DNA of 64,000 bases from Nocardia wallacei (GTDB lineage Bacteria > Actinomycetota > Actinomycetes > Mycobacteriales > Mycobacteriaceae): assembly GCF_014466955.1 (NCBI RefSeq), contig NZ_AP023396.1, positions 5,022,001 through 5,086,000 of the forward strand. Reading direction: 5' to 3'. The notes under the pieces are model-generated. The model was not told where the DNA came from. It did no database searches and saw nothing but the letters and a program-made list of their open reading frames with translations. A program made the translations under genes and the position numbers. Positions 49,298 through 58,450 of this stretch are shown here, piece by piece; position 1 is the stretch's first letter, and each line of letters begins with the position of its first letter.

Positions 49298-50116
49298 ATG
49301 ATCCCACTCGACACCCGGCCGCTGTTCCCGAGAGAGCGGCGCGAACTGATCAGCCTCCTCGAGTCACTCGAACCGGCCGACTGGGCGAGGCCGACGGTGT
49401 GCCCGGGCTGGGCGGTGCGCGACATCGCCGCGCATATCCTCAACGACTATCTGCGCCGCCTGTCCGGCAGCCGCGACGGGCACCCGGGAGCCGTGTTCGC
49501 CGACGGTGAGACCCTGCCCGCCTACCTGGCTCGCACCAACGAGCAGTTCGTCGCGGCGCTGCGGCAGTGCAGTCCGCGCACGATGACCGACCTGCTCGCG
49601 CACCTGGGCCCGCAGCTCGACGAGGTCTGGGCGGCAACCGATCTCGTGGGTCCAGCGCACCTGAACGTGTCGTGGGCGGGCGGTGCCACCAGTCCGGCCT
49701 GGCTCGACATCGCCCGCGACTACACCGAGTTCTGGGTGCATCAGCAGCAGATCCGCGACGCGGTGGCCCGCCCCGGCGCCGACGACGCCGAGCTGCTGCG
49801 GCCGGTGGTGGTCGCGTTCCTGCACGCCCTGCCCGCCGCCCTGCGCGACCATCCCCGCCCGCCCGGCGCCGCGGTACTGATCGAGGTCACCGGCGCGGCC
49901 GGCGGCACGTGGGCCGTGGTCAGCGACGGCGCCGCATGGGATCTGACGGCCGCGGGCACCGACGCCGCGGCGGCGGTCGTGCGGATGGCGGCGGACACGG
50001 TCTGGCGGCTGGGCAGCCGCGGCATCACCGTCGAGCAGGCCCGGCGGCGCTGCGAGCTCGAGGGCGACCACGAACTCACCGCCGCCGCGACGACACTGCT
50101 GGCCGTGGTCGCGTAA
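49298..50116 (+). CDS. Maleylpyruvate-isomerase-like (MDMPI/DinB fold) mycothiol-dependent protein
   Basis: The 272-residue protein has the four-helix metal-binding domain of the MDMPI/DinB superfamily. Probable Zn ligands are His46 (VRDIAAHIL), Glu144 and His148 (YTEFWVHQQQIRDA), all at expected places. The C-terminal MDMPI_C-type domain covers about 165-272 (VLIEVTGAAGGTWAVV). Characterised members use mycothiol to isomerise maleylpyruvate or to transfer thiols in detoxification. The gene starts 54 bp after the mycolyltransferase gene on the same strand. No aromatic gentisate cluster is nearby, so the reaction is open. Confidence 0.88.
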   Translation: MIPLDTRPLFPRERRELISLLESLEPADWARPTVCPGWAVRDIAAHILNDYLRRLSGSRDGHPGAVFADGETLPAYLARTNEQFVAALRQCSPRTMTDLLAHLGPQLDEVWAATDLVGPAHLNVSWAGGATSPAWLDIARDYTEFWVHQQQIRDAVARPGADDAELLRPVVVAFLHALPAALRDHPRPPGAAVLIEVTGAAGGTWAVVSDGAAWDLTAAGTDAAAAVVRMAADTVWRLGSRGITVEQARRRCELEGDHELTAAATTLLAVVA

Positions 50117-50150
50117 CCCGATGCGGGACAACCACTTCCGGTCTCGGCCG

Positions 50151-50786
50151 CTAGTGCTCGCGGGGACCGTAGGCGGCGAGGAAAGTGTGCACCGCGGCGG
50201 TGGCGATGGCGCGGAGTTCGGCGGTGCGGACCGGGCTGGTGCCCATCCGGGAGCGGTTCTCCACCGGGGCGGTCAGCAGCGCGAGGAACTGTTCGGCGGC
50301 GGTCGCGGGGTCGGCGGTGCCCAGGTGGCCGGACAGGGTCAGGCGGGCCAGGCGGTCGGACAGGGCGTCGAGCGTGCGCAGGCCGGTGCGCTCGCGGGCG
50401 AGTTCGACCAACTCCGGATTGACGGCGGCCTGCCCGTAGGCGAGCCGGCGCAGCGCCCGCGAACGATCGTCGTTGCAGATGCGCACCAGCCGGTACGCGA
50501 CGTCCTCCAGTAGTGCGCGGATATCGGAGCCGGGACTGCGCAGGCGATCGAGCACGGCGACGCACTCCGCGCCCACCTCGTCGGCGACCACCGTGAGCGA
50601 CTCGCGCAGCAGGCTGTGCTTGTCGGTGAGGTGGTTGTACACCGTCGGCTTGGCGACCCCCGCCGCCGCGGCGATGTCCTGTACGCAGGCCTGTTCGAAA
50701 CCTTTCCGCGCGAAGACCTGGAAGGCGGCGGCGAGAATCGCCTGCCGCTTGTCGATCCGCCCGCGCGACGCCGTACCCGCTGCCAT
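50151..50786 (-). CDS. TetR/AcrR family transcriptional regulator
   Basis: The 211-residue protein has an N-terminal TetR HTH (about 14-60): ILAAAFQVFARKGFEQACVQDIAAAAGVAKPTVYNHL in outline, with recognition helix KPTVYNHLTDKHS. The C-terminal domain is of the TetR_C_11/AefR type (RSRALRRLAYGQAAVNPELVELARERTG). It is divergent from the serine hydrolase gene, with 154 bp between the starts, and probably controls that gene and itself. Confidence 0.92.
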   Translation of the reverse strand: MAAGTASRGRIDKRQAILAAAFQVFARKGFEQACVQDIAAAAGVAKPTVYNHLTDKHSLLRESLTVVADEVGAECVAVLDRLRSPGSDIRALLEDVAYRLVRICNDDRSRALRRLAYGQAAVNPELVELARERTGLRTLDALSDRLARLTLSGHLGTADPATAAEQFLALLTAPVENRSRMGTSPVRTAELRAIATAAVHTFLAAYGPREH

Positions 50787-50940
50787 ACCTGCAGCATATC
50801 CGCCGAGCTGTACCCAGCGGTTCAGTCGGGTGTACCTGGCGGAACCTCGGGCGCGGCGAGCACGACTACGTCCGGTAGACCGGGAGTGGCGGCAGCTCCA
50901 GACGGTACCGGCCCGCGGCCCGGGTGCACGGCCCGTGGCT

Positions 50941-52197
50941 ATGCTGGCTGAAATGACCAACCCGATGGTGACCGTTCCGGCCGACGTGGACTCGGTGACG
51001 ACGACCGGCCCCGAGGACGATCCCGCCGCCGCCGGGGTCGCTCCCACCGCCGTCGAGTCGCTCTGGGCCGAGGTGGTGGATTGGTACCGGCTCGGGACCA
51101 CGCCCGCGATCCAGGTGTGTCTGCGCCGCAACGGCAAGATCGTGCTGAACCGGGCGATCGGTCATTTCCGCGGCAACGCGCCGCAGGACGCGCCGGACGC
51201 GGAGAAGATCCCGGTGACGCCGGACATGCCGTTCTGCGGCTTCTCCACCGCCAAGGGCGTCTCGGCGACCCTGATGTTCATGCTGATCGAACAGGGCGTC
51301 TTCGCCTTGGACGATCCGGTCTGCCGCTACATCCCGGAGTTCGCCGCCAACGGCAAGTCCACCATCACCATCGGGCACGTGCTGTCGCATTCGGCGGGCG
51401 TGCCGTTCATCACGCCGCCCTACCGCGGCGCGGAACTGGTGCTGGACGAGGAACTGGCCGCACGGGCGCTGGCCGATCTGGTGCCCAGCTGGCGTCCGAA
51501 CCGTTTCCGCGTCTACCACGCCATGACCAGCGGCCTGATCCAGCGGCTGCTGGTGCGGCGAACCACCGGGCGCTCGATGCGCGAGCATCTGGCCGAGCGG
51601 GTGCTCGACCCGCTGGGCTTCCGCTGGACCAATTTCGGCGTCCGGCCCGAAGACGTGGACCGAGTCGTCCCCAGTGTGCGGACCGGGCCGCCACCGTCGA
51701 AGGTGTGGAAGTTGCTGGCGCACAAGGCCCTCGGCGGCGGCTTGAGCGGACCGGTGTCCGAGGCCGACAACCGCGCCTTCCTCACCGCCGAGCTGCCCTC
51801 GGGCAATCTCGTCACCACCGCCGCGGAGCTGTCGAGGTTCTACGAGATCCTCACGCGCGGCGGCGAACTCGACGGCGTCCGCATCATCGAGCCCGATACC
51901 CTGCGGGAGGCGGTGCGCCCGGCCGCGTGGTTGCCGGGTGTGGCCGGGCGGGTCAGCCGCGCCGGATTCGAATTGGGCGGGCGTAGATCGAAATTCGGCG
52001 CGCACACCCGCTCACACTTCGGCCGCAGCGGTCTGACCACCCAGTACGGCTGGGCCGACCCCGAACGCGCGCTCGCCGGGGCGATACTCACCAGCGGCAA
52101 ATCCGCCACCGACACCGATCGTCCCGCGCGGCTGTGCGCGAAGATCTCAGCCACCCTCGACCGGCTGCCGCCGTCGGAACGCGTGTTCGTCGTCTGA
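50941..52197 (+). CDS. Serine hydrolase, beta-lactamase/esterase (class C fold) family
   Basis: The protein of about 418 residues has the SxxK nucleophile motif as STAK in PFCGFSTAKGVSATLMFML, a Tyr in FRVYHAMTSGL at the YxN position, and the C-terminal GRSGLTTQYGW in place of the KTG triad. This is typical of EstB-like carboxylesterases and penicillin-binding-protein-like hydrolases. No signal peptide is evident, so it is probably cytoplasmic. Start ATGs at 50941 and 50953 are both possible; neither has a strong ribosome site. The divergent TetR gene probably controls it. Confidence 0.9.
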   Translation: MLAEMTNPMVTVPADVDSVTTTGPEDDPAAAGVAPTAVESLWAEVVDWYRLGTTPAIQVCLRRNGKIVLNRAIGHFRGNAPQDAPDAEKIPVTPDMPFCGFSTAKGVSATLMFMLIEQGVFALDDPVCRYIPEFAANGKSTITIGHVLSHSAGVPFITPPYRGAELVLDEELAARALADLVPSWRPNRFRVYHAMTSGLIQRLLVRRTTGRSMREHLAERVLDPLGFRWTNFGVRPEDVDRVVPSVRTGPPPSKVWKLLAHKALGGGLSGPVSEADNRAFLTAELPSGNLVTTAAELSRFYEILTRGGELDGVRIIEPDTLREAVRPAAWLPGVAGRVSRAGFELGGRRSKFGAHTRSHFGRSGLTTQYGWADPERALAGAILTSGKSATDTDRPARLCAKISATLDRLPPSERVFVV

Positions 52198-52391
52198 GGC
52201 ACACTCACCCGGCACCGCGACCGCCTTTGGGAATTCGGTCAATTCGCACTGCGAACGGTCTGGGAAGCGCCACAATATCGGCCGCAGCCCCTGGTCAACG
52301 CCGTCACCATGCGGTTGACTCGACATGGGTTCGGGGGTCACCCCGCCGTTCGCGCAGCGGCGGCGTGTCACGGCGTCCAGATCGGAGTGCG

Positions 52392-53450
52392 ATGATGTCC
52401 GAGCGGCTGTCACGGGGCCTGCTCACGGCGGCCACCGTGCTCGTTACGGCCTTGAGTGTCAACGGTTTCGCCGCCGGCGGCATCGCGGTGGCCGAGCCCG
52501 TCGCGGGCGCACCGCTGACCGCCGAGGACGGCACGCGCATCGCCGACATCCGCCAGATCTCCGAGCGCGTGCTCGATGTCGGCGTGCACTCCGCCGCGAT
52601 GAACACCGTCACCCGGCTGACCGTGCTGCGCGCCGCCGATCCCGACCGACCGGCGCCGACGTTCTATCTGCTCAACGGCGCCAACGGCGGGTCGGACGGC
52701 AACTGGCTCGAGACCACCGACCTGGTCCAGTTCTTCCGCGACAAGCAGGTCAACGTCGTCATCCCGTTCGGCGGCGCGGGCAGCTACTTCACCGATTGGC
52801 GCGCCGACGACCCGGTGCTGGGCCGCCAGCGCTGGTCCACCTTCCTCACCCGCGAGCTGCCGCCGATCATCGACGCCGCGTTCCGTGGCAGCGGCGCCAA
52901 CGCCATCGCGGGCATCTCCATGGCCGGCACCTCGGTGTTCCAGCTCGCCATCGGCGCTCCGCAGCTGTATCGCGCGATCGGTTCCTACAGCGGCTGCGTG
53001 CGCACCAGCGACCCGCAGGGTCAGGCCATGGTGCAGGCGGTCGTCACCGGACAGCGCGGCAATGCCGCCAACATGTGGGGCCCGCCCAGCGACCCGGCGT
53101 GGGCCGCCAACGATCCGTACCTGCACGCGGACCGGCTCCGCGGCACGTCCATCTACGTCTCCACCGGCAACGGCCTGCCGGGCCCGCGCGACAATCTGCC
53201 CGGTGCCCACGGCGACGCGATGCAACTGATGTACCAGCTGTTCTTCGGTGCGCCGCTGGAAGCGGTCACCAACGTCTGCACCCACCAGCTGCAGGAGCGC
53301 CTACGGCAGTTGCAGGTTCCCGCCATCTTCGACTTCCGTGAGAACGGCACCCACTCGTGGGGCTACTGGCAGGACGATCTGCACAACTCCTGGCCGATGT
53401 TCGAATCGGCGCTCACCCGCGACGACACCTCCGAGCCGTCGACTCGGTGA
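52392..53450 (+). CDS. Antigen-85-type mycolyltransferase (third copy)
   Basis: The 352-residue exported hydrolase starts at ATGATG with GGAG upstream. A signal peptide (LLTAATVLVTALSVNGFAAGGIAVAE region) is followed by the Ag85 fold, with YLLNGANGGSDGNWLE, FGGAGSYFTDWRADDPVLG, nucleophile GISMAGTSVF and catalytic GTHSWGYWQDDL. It is closer to the copy at 42773-43804 than to that at 48173-49243 (shared FFGAPLEA, RDKQVNVVIP and NVCT). A DHA2 exporter gene follows 156 bp downstream. Three such genes within 11 kb suggest recent local duplication. Confidence 0.93.
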   Translation: MMSERLSRGLLTAATVLVTALSVNGFAAGGIAVAEPVAGAPLTAEDGTRIADIRQISERVLDVGVHSAAMNTVTRLTVLRAADPDRPAPTFYLLNGANGGSDGNWLETTDLVQFFRDKQVNVVIPFGGAGSYFTDWRADDPVLGRQRWSTFLTRELPPIIDAAFRGSGANAIAGISMAGTSVFQLAIGAPQLYRAIGSYSGCVRTSDPQGQAMVQAVVTGQRGNAANMWGPPSDPAWAANDPYLHADRLRGTSIYVSTGNGLPGPRDNLPGAHGDAMQLMYQLFFGAPLEAVTNVCTHQLQERLRQLQVPAIFDFRENGTHSWGYWQDDLHNSWPMFESALTRDDTSEPSTR

Positions 53451-53606
53451 GTGTCACCACGCGTTGGTCCGGCTCACAACCGCCGCCCGCGCGGGCTGTG
53501 TGATCGGGGAATCTTCGCGCGTAACGGGCGACAGCCGTATTCCCCTCTGCCACAGTCCCACTCGGGAACTGACGTGTTTCAACTGTCCGGAACCGGAGGC
53601 ATGGTC

Positions 53607-55043
53607 GTGACCGAGGCCGATACCACCACCAGGCCCGGCGGCGAGTTGGCCGCCTGGCTCGCCTTCGCCGGCTGCCTGATCTCGGTGTTCATGCAGATGA
53701 TCGATGTGACCATCGTGAACACCGCGCTGCCGGACATCAGCCGCGATCTGCGCGCCTCGCAGTCGGCGCAGCTGCTGGTGGTGGCGGGCTACTCGCTGGC
53801 CTTCGCGTGTACGCTGCTCACCGCTGCCCGCATCGGCGCGCTGGTGGGCCGCCGCAGGCTGTTCCTGATATCGGTGGTCGGGTTCACCGCCGCCTCGCTG
53901 TGGTGCGGAATGTCCACCAGCGCCACGGAATTGATCGTCGCCCGGGTCGCGCAGGGCATCACCGGCGCGGGCATGGCGGCGCAGACCATCGCCATCCTGA
54001 CCGCCAGCTTCCCCCGCGAACGCCATCAGCAGGTGTTCGCGCTCTACGGCGCGACGGCCGGATTCGCGGGCATGCTCGGACCGATCGTGGGCGGCGTGCT
54101 CATCACGATGAACATCGGCGGCTCGGGCTGGCACGCGATCTTCCTGATGAACCTGCCGCTCGGGGTGCTGGCATTCGTGCTGGCCCACCGGTTCCTGCAC
54201 CTGGGCCCGTCCTCCGAGCGCGAGGGTCTGGACCTGACGGGCGCGATCGTGTCGACCGTCAGCCTGCTGTTGCTGCTGTCGGCGCTGGCCGATGTGCAGC
54301 AGAACGGCTGGCGTCCCGCGCATGTCGTGATGATCGCCGTCGCGCTGGTGGTCGCGGCGGTGTTCGTGGCCCAGCAGCGACGGCGGTCGCGGCGCGGTGA
54401 CGGCCCGCTGGTGCGGCTGGATCTGTTCGCGGACCGCGGGTTCCGGGTGGGGTCGGTGCTGGTCACGATCTTCTTCGGGTTGTTCACCGCGTTCGTGTTC
54501 GCCGCCTCCATCATGTTGCAGGACGTGCTGCACTGGACTCCGTTGCGCACCGGCATCGCGATGACGCCGTTCGCGCTGGGAGCCGGTGCGGGCGCGCTGC
54601 TGTCGCCGCTGTTCGTGAAGCGGTGGGGGGTGCGGGTGCTCGCGGCGGGCATCGTCGTGTTCGGCGGCTGCGTGGCCATCGCCGCGGGTTATCTGTGGGT
54701 GACCGACGGTGACGTGAGCCTGGCGCTGGCGGTGGTCCCGGTGTTCGTCTCCGGTTTCGGGGTCGGGGCCTTCGCCGCCCTGCTGCAGCCGATCATGCTG
54801 GCCAGGCTGGACGCCGAGCGCATGGCGGAGGCATCCGGCGCGCTGCCGACCATCGAGCAGATCGGCAACGCGGTCGGCCTGGCCGTGTTGAGCACGGTGT
54901 TCTTCCGCGCGCATACCCTCAACGGCAGCATCACCATGCTGTCGGCGATCGCGGTGGTGGCCTTCGGGCTGGGCGCCCTCACCCTGGCACTACCGGAACC
55001 ACCGGACGCGGCCGAGCCGGGGCTCGGGTCAGCCGAAGGTTGA
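53607..55043 (+). CDS. DHA2-family MFS drug exporter (EmrB/QacA type)
   Basis: The 478-residue protein has about fourteen membrane segments. DHA2 markers include MQMIDVTIVNTALPDI in helix 1, the loop GALVGRRRLFLISVVGF, and motif C as YGATAGFAGMLGPIVGGVL. The GTG at 53607 has GGAGG 7 nt upstream and is preferred over the ATG at 53601, which is only 1 nt from that site. Members export drugs, dyes or metabolites with proton exchange. Its 3' end overlaps the convergent SDR gene by 15 bp. Confidence 0.92.
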   Translation: MTEADTTTRPGGELAAWLAFAGCLISVFMQMIDVTIVNTALPDISRDLRASQSAQLLVVAGYSLAFACTLLTAARIGALVGRRRLFLISVVGFTAASLWCGMSTSATELIVARVAQGITGAGMAAQTIAILTASFPRERHQQVFALYGATAGFAGMLGPIVGGVLITMNIGGSGWHAIFLMNLPLGVLAFVLAHRFLHLGPSSEREGLDLTGAIVSTVSLLLLLSALADVQQNGWRPAHVVMIAVALVVAAVFVAQQRRRSRRGDGPLVRLDLFADRGFRVGSVLVTIFFGLFTAFVFAASIMLQDVLHWTPLRTGIAMTPFALGAGAGALLSPLFVKRWGVRVLAAGIVVFGGCVAIAAGYLWVTDGDVSLALAVVPVFVSGFGVGAFAALLQPIMLARLDAERMAEASGALPTIEQIGNAVGLAVLSTVFFRAHTLNGSITMLSAIAVVAFGLGALTLALPEPPDAAEPGLGSAEG

Positions 55044-55778
55044 GCCTGCGGTCATGCCGCCGTCGGCGACGAACTCCGCGCCGGTGCAGTAGCTGGATTC
55101 CGTGCTCGCCAAGTACACCACCAAGGCCGAAATCTCCTCGGGGGCACCGAGTCTGGTGAGGGTGTTGGCGGAGCGGTCGATGGTGACCGTGCCGGGCTGG
55201 GCCCCGATCATCGGTGTGGCGATGCCGCCGGGGTGCACCGAGTTGACCCGGACGCCGAACGGCGCGAGTTCGAGCGCGGCCGATTTGGTCAGGCCGCGCA
55301 GTCCGAACTTCGACGCCGTGTAGCCGTGCATACCCGCCACGCCCTGCAGGCCCGCGGCCGAGGAGATGTTCACCACCGCCGCGGGCGCGGCGGCGACCAG
55401 CGCGTCGCGGGCGGCGGTTAGGCCGAGGAACGGCCCGGTGAGGTTGACCGCCAGAATGCGCTGCCACTGCCGCTCGGTGTAGTCGCCCAGCGCCCCGCCG
55501 TCGAGCAGCCCGGCATTGTTGACCAGCACATCGAGCTTGCCGAAGGTCGCCACCGCGGCGGCCACGGCGAGTTCCCAGTCGCCCGAACGGGTGACGTCGA
55601 GCGGCACGAACTCCGCCCGCTCGCCGAGTTCGTCGGCGAGCTGTTTGCCCGCGTCCACGGCGATGTCGCCGAGCACCACGCTCGCGCCCTCGGCGATGAA
55701 GGCGCGGGCGTGCGCGGCGCCCATCCCCGAGGCCGCGCCGCTGATCAGCGCGACGCGTCCGGACAGTCGTCCCGTCAT
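55029..55778 (-). CDS. Short-chain dehydrogenase/reductase, FabG3/steroid-dehydrogenase-like
   Basis: The 249-residue SDR has the cofactor motif SGAASGMGAAHARA, NNAGLLDGG, catalytic Ser in VNISSAAG and YTASK (Tyr-x-x-x-Lys). The ending VVYLASTESSYCTGAEFVADGG is that of classical SDRs. The overall sequence resembles mycobacterial FabG3 (Rv2002), a 20-beta-hydroxysteroid dehydrogenase. The start overlaps the stop of the OYE gene by 4 bp, so both are in the TetR-controlled operon and may act in sequence on a carbonyl or enone. Confidence 0.92.
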   Translation of the reverse strand: MTGRLSGRVALISGAASGMGAAHARAFIAEGASVVLGDIAVDAGKQLADELGERAEFVPLDVTRSGDWELAVAAAVATFGKLDVLVNNAGLLDGGALGDYTERQWQRILAVNLTGPFLGLTAARDALVAAAPAAVVNISSAAGLQGVAGMHGYTASKFGLRGLTKSAALELAPFGVRVNSVHPGGIATPMIGAQPGTVTIDRSANTLTRLGAPEEISALVVYLASTESSYCTGAEFVADGGMTAGSTFG

Positions 55779-56992
55779 GTGTGCTCTCCTTCGATGCTGT
55801 CCCCCGACAGCGACGGCAGCGGCACCGTGCGATCGGGCCGGTAGACGCAGCGGGTGCGCTCGTAGATCGTCGGCATGCACCGGTTGCAGTGGATGCAGGC
55901 CGATCGGGTGGCCTGGTCGGATCTGATGCGGTGCAACAGATTCGGCTCGCGTAGCAGGGCCCGGCCCATCGCCACGAAGTCGAAGCCCTCCGCCCGCGCG
56001 GTCGTCATGCCGTCCAGATCCGTGATCCCGCCCAGCAGGATCAGCGGCATCGACAGCTCGCGGCGGAACTGGCGCGCCCAGTCCAGCAGGTAGGTGTCGC
56101 GGTACGGGTATTCCTTCAGGAATACCCGCCCGACCGCTCGCATGCCCCACCGCGCCGGACTCGGCAGGGCCCGCGCGAATTCCCGCCGCGGCGCGTCGCC
56201 GTGGAACAGCAGCATCGGGTTCAGCAGCGAGCTACCGGCCGTGAGTTCCAGCGCGTCCAGCACGCCGTCGGCCTCCAGCCAGCTCGCGACCTGGAGCGAC
56301 TCCGGGACGGTGAGGCCGCCGCGGACACCGTCGGCCATGTTCAGCTTCGCCGTCACCGCCAAGCGGTCGCCGACGGCTTCCCTTACCGCGCGAGCGATTT
56401 CGCGAGCGAGTCGGGCGCGGGCGGCCACCGACCCGCCGTAACCGTCCTTGCGCCGGTTCAGCAGCGGGCTCAGGAACGCGCTCACCAGGTAGTTGTGGCC
56501 GAAATGTATTTCGACGGCGTCGAATCCGGCCTGTTCCGCCAGGCGCGCCGCCTCGGCGTGCGCGCCGATCAGTTCCCGGATCTCGGCCGCATCGGGTACA
56601 CGCATGGGGCGCATACCGAGTGGGCTGAACATCCGGCTGGGCGCCAGTGCGGGCGCGCGGTTGGACGCGGCATTGGCGACCGGACCGGCATGCCCGATCT
56701 GGGCGCTCACCGCCGCGCCCTCGGCGTGTACGCGATCGGTCAGCTTCCGCAGTCCCGCAACGGCTTCCGGGCGCATCCACAGCTGATGGCGATCGGTGCG
56801 GCCGCCCGGCGCGACCGCGCAGTAGGCGACGGTGGTCATGCCGACCCCGCCCGCCGCGACCTCGCGGTGGAATTCGATCAGGTCGTCGGTGACCAGCGCG
56901 TCGGGCGTGCGCGCCTCGAACGTCGCCGCCTTGATCACCCTGTTGCGCAACGTGATCGGGCCGAGGCGGGCGGGGGCGAAGATGTCGGTCAT
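55775..56992 (-). CDS. Old-yellow-enzyme-type NADH:flavin oxidoreductase
   Basis: The 405-residue FMN TIM-barrel enzyme begins IFAPARLGPITLRNRVIKAAT. It has AQIGHAGPVAN, the active-site region VEIHFGHNYLVSAFLSPLLNRR, DGYGGS, and the phosphate-binding FVAMGRALLREP. A C-terminal cluster CIHCNRC plus a later Cys resembles the iron-sulfur ligands of 2,4-dienoyl-CoA reductases, but the extra FAD/NAD domain of those enzymes is absent. Members reduce activated C=C bonds. The ATG overlaps the TetR stop by 4 bp, and the stop overlaps the SDR start by 4 bp. Confidence 0.92.
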   Translation of the reverse strand: MTDIFAPARLGPITLRNRVIKAATFEARTPDALVTDDLIEFHREVAAGGVGMTTVAYCAVAPGGRTDRHQLWMRPEAVAGLRKLTDRVHAEGAAVSAQIGHAGPVANAASNRAPALAPSRMFSPLGMRPMRVPDAAEIRELIGAHAEAARLAEQAGFDAVEIHFGHNYLVSAFLSPLLNRRKDGYGGSVAARARLAREIARAVREAVGDRLAVTAKLNMADGVRGGLTVPESLQVASWLEADGVLDALELTAGSSLLNPMLLFHGDAPRREFARALPSPARWGMRAVGRVFLKEYPYRDTYLLDWARQFRRELSMPLILLGGITDLDGMTTARAEGFDFVAMGRALLREPNLLHRIRSDQATRSACIHCNRCMPTIYERTRCVYRPDRTVPLPSLSGDSIEGEHT

Positions 56993-57564
56993 CGGTCGCC
57001 TCCCGCGGGCGCGGTCAGTCCGGCGATGACGAAATCGCGCAGGGCGGCAACCGATCGCGGTGACGGCGGGCGTTCGTGCGCACCGCCGAATCGCATGATG
57101 ATCATTTCGAAGGCCAGCATCCAGCGGCGGCCACCGTCCGCGGCGGGCAGGCCGGGCAGCAGACCGGCCCACGCGTCGATACGGAACCAGGGCTGGCGCC
57201 AGTCCGCACCGTGCCGACCGAGGACGAACTGAGCCAGCAACCGCAGGTGCAGGCGGCCCACCGGATCGGCGGACAGTTCCAGGAACGGCTCGAGCACCGC
57301 CTCCACCAGTTCGGCGACCGACGCGCCCGCCGCGGCCAGGGTCGACAGCCGGTCGGCCCACAAGGGTCCCAGCCGGTCCTCGAGCAGCGCCGACACCAGC
57401 GCTTCCTTCGACCCGAAGTGGTAGTGCACCGCAGCCGGATTCGCTTGCGCCGCAGCACAGATGGCGCGCACCGAGACGTCGTTGTAACGCTCGGTGAGCA
57501 GCAACCGCTCGGCGGCGGCGAGCAACCGCTCACGGGTGCCCATCGCCGCGACCTTCTCGCTCAT
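56989..57564 (-). CDS. TetR family regulator of the OYE-SDR operon
   Basis: The 191-residue protein has the TetR HTH at about 8-56 (RERLLAAAERLLLTERYNDVSVRAI in outline, then AAVHYHFGSKEALV). The C-terminal part has FLELSADPVGRLHLRLLAQFVLG and FEMIIMRFGG, as in TetR proteins with a CerR/PsrA-like C-terminal domain. It is the first gene of a three-gene operon with ATGA overlaps and lies 30 bp downstream of a near-perfect 21-bp palindrome, its likely operator. Autoregulation of the operon is therefore expected, with the ligand probably a substrate of the OYE or SDR enzyme. Confidence 0.92.
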   Translation of the reverse strand: MSEKVAAMGTRERLLAAAERLLLTERYNDVSVRAICAAAQANPAAVHYHFGSKEALVSALLEDRLGPLWADRLSTLAAAGASVAELVEAVLEPFLELSADPVGRLHLRLLAQFVLGRHGADWRQPWFRIDAWAGLLPGLPAADGGRRWMLAFEMIIMRFGGAHERPPSPRSVAALRDFVIAGLTAPAGGDR

Positions 57565-57594
57565 GCGGGCCAGTCAAGCACACTTTCAAGCAAT

Positions 57595-57615
57595 GTTTCA
57601 ATCAATGATTGAAAC
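57595..57615. promoter_or_regulatory. Near-perfect palindromic operator for the adjacent TetR regulator
   Basis: The 10-bp arms GTTTCAATCA and TGATTGAAAC flank a single central A. The site is strikingly AT-rich for this genome and lies 30 bp upstream of the TetR start and 60 bp upstream of the divergent gene at 57676. A second, weaker element TTCAAGCAA lies just to its left (57585-57593). Confidence 0.85.
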
Positions 57616-57675
57616 TGTCCGGTTCTTACCTCTCGGGTAATCGCCGCGGCGAGCGGCGGCGGGCATGCTCGAACC

Positions 57676-58071
57676 ATGACATCGACTCAGGAATCGGGCA
57701 CCGACCGCACCCTGGCAGCGGCACTGCGGGGCCTGGCCGCCGGGCGGATCGCGCTGGGCGCGGCAGCCCTGCTGGCGCCCCGTCAGCTCGGCCGCGCGCT
57801 CGGCATCCGGCTCTCGCCCGAATCGGTCTACCTCACCAGGATTTTCGGCGCCCGAGCGGTGGCACTGGGCCTCGGCTATCTGACCGCGCCCGCGACGGAG
57901 CGGCCACGCTGGCAGCGCCTCGCCCTCATGGTGGACATCCTCGACACCACCCACGGCGCGGGCCATCTCGCCCGCGGCGACGTCGCCCGCTCGGCATCGG
58001 CGCCCCTGGTCGCCCTCACCGCCACCTATATGGCGATCGGCGCGACCCGCCTCGCCCGCGACCTGCGCTGA
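57676..58071 (+). CDS. Small membrane protein, DUF4267-like
   Basis: The 131-residue protein has a polar N-terminus, then hydrophobic segments at about 20-40 (GLAAGRIALGAAALLAPRQLG), 57-70 (ARAVALGLGYLTAP) and 105-125 (APLVALTATYMAIGATRLA), with RIFGARAVALG and MVDILDTTHG between them. This is the pattern of DUF4267-like integral membrane proteins, whose role is unknown. The start is 112 bp from the TetR start, with the palindromic operator between them, so it may belong to the same regulon. Confidence 0.75.
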   Translation: MTSTQESGTDRTLAAALRGLAAGRIALGAAALLAPRQLGRALGIRLSPESVYLTRIFGARAVALGLGYLTAPATERPRWQRLALMVDILDTTHGAGHLARGDVARSASAPLVALTATYMAIGATRLARDLR

Positions 58072-58211
58072 GCGAGTCGCTCGGGAGATGCGCGCGGCAT
58101 CCCTCTATTCTTGGGCCCGCAATCGCGGCGAACGTCGGCCGGAAACCCGATTTACCTGGACAAACGACCGACATTCACCGCATCCGATCCACGAATTGAG
58201 GAGGAACCCCG

Positions 58212-58442
58212 ATGCGATTCGTCAAGACCGGCGCAGCCGCCCTCGCCCTGACCGGCGCGACCGTACTGGGCTCCGGCGTCGCCCACGCCGACGAGACCAT
58301 CACCATCACGACCGAACTGCTGGGCTGCTCACTCCAGAACAACATCGGCCTCAGCGTCCTGGCCGGCGTGCAGCCCGGCACGTCACTGACCGTCTCCGAC
58401 GAGGTCTACGCCGACCTGCAAACCCACGGTTGCCTGGTCTGA
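58212..58442 (+). CDS. Small secreted protein with signal peptide
   Basis: The 76-residue protein starts at an ATG preceded by GAGGAGG. A classical signal peptide (MRFVKTGAAALALTGATVLG, ending at AHA-DE near residue 27) releases a mature peptide of about 50 residues. Two Cys (in LLGCSLQN and THGCLV) could form a disulfide. No named family is recognised; short exported proteins of this kind are common in Nocardia. A strong GC hairpin follows 8 bp after the stop codon. Confidence 0.8.
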   Translation: MRFVKTGAAALALTGATVLGSGVAHADETITITTELLGCSLQNNIGLSVLAGVQPGTSLTVSDEVYADLQTHGCLV

Positions 58443-58450
58443 TCCGGCCA

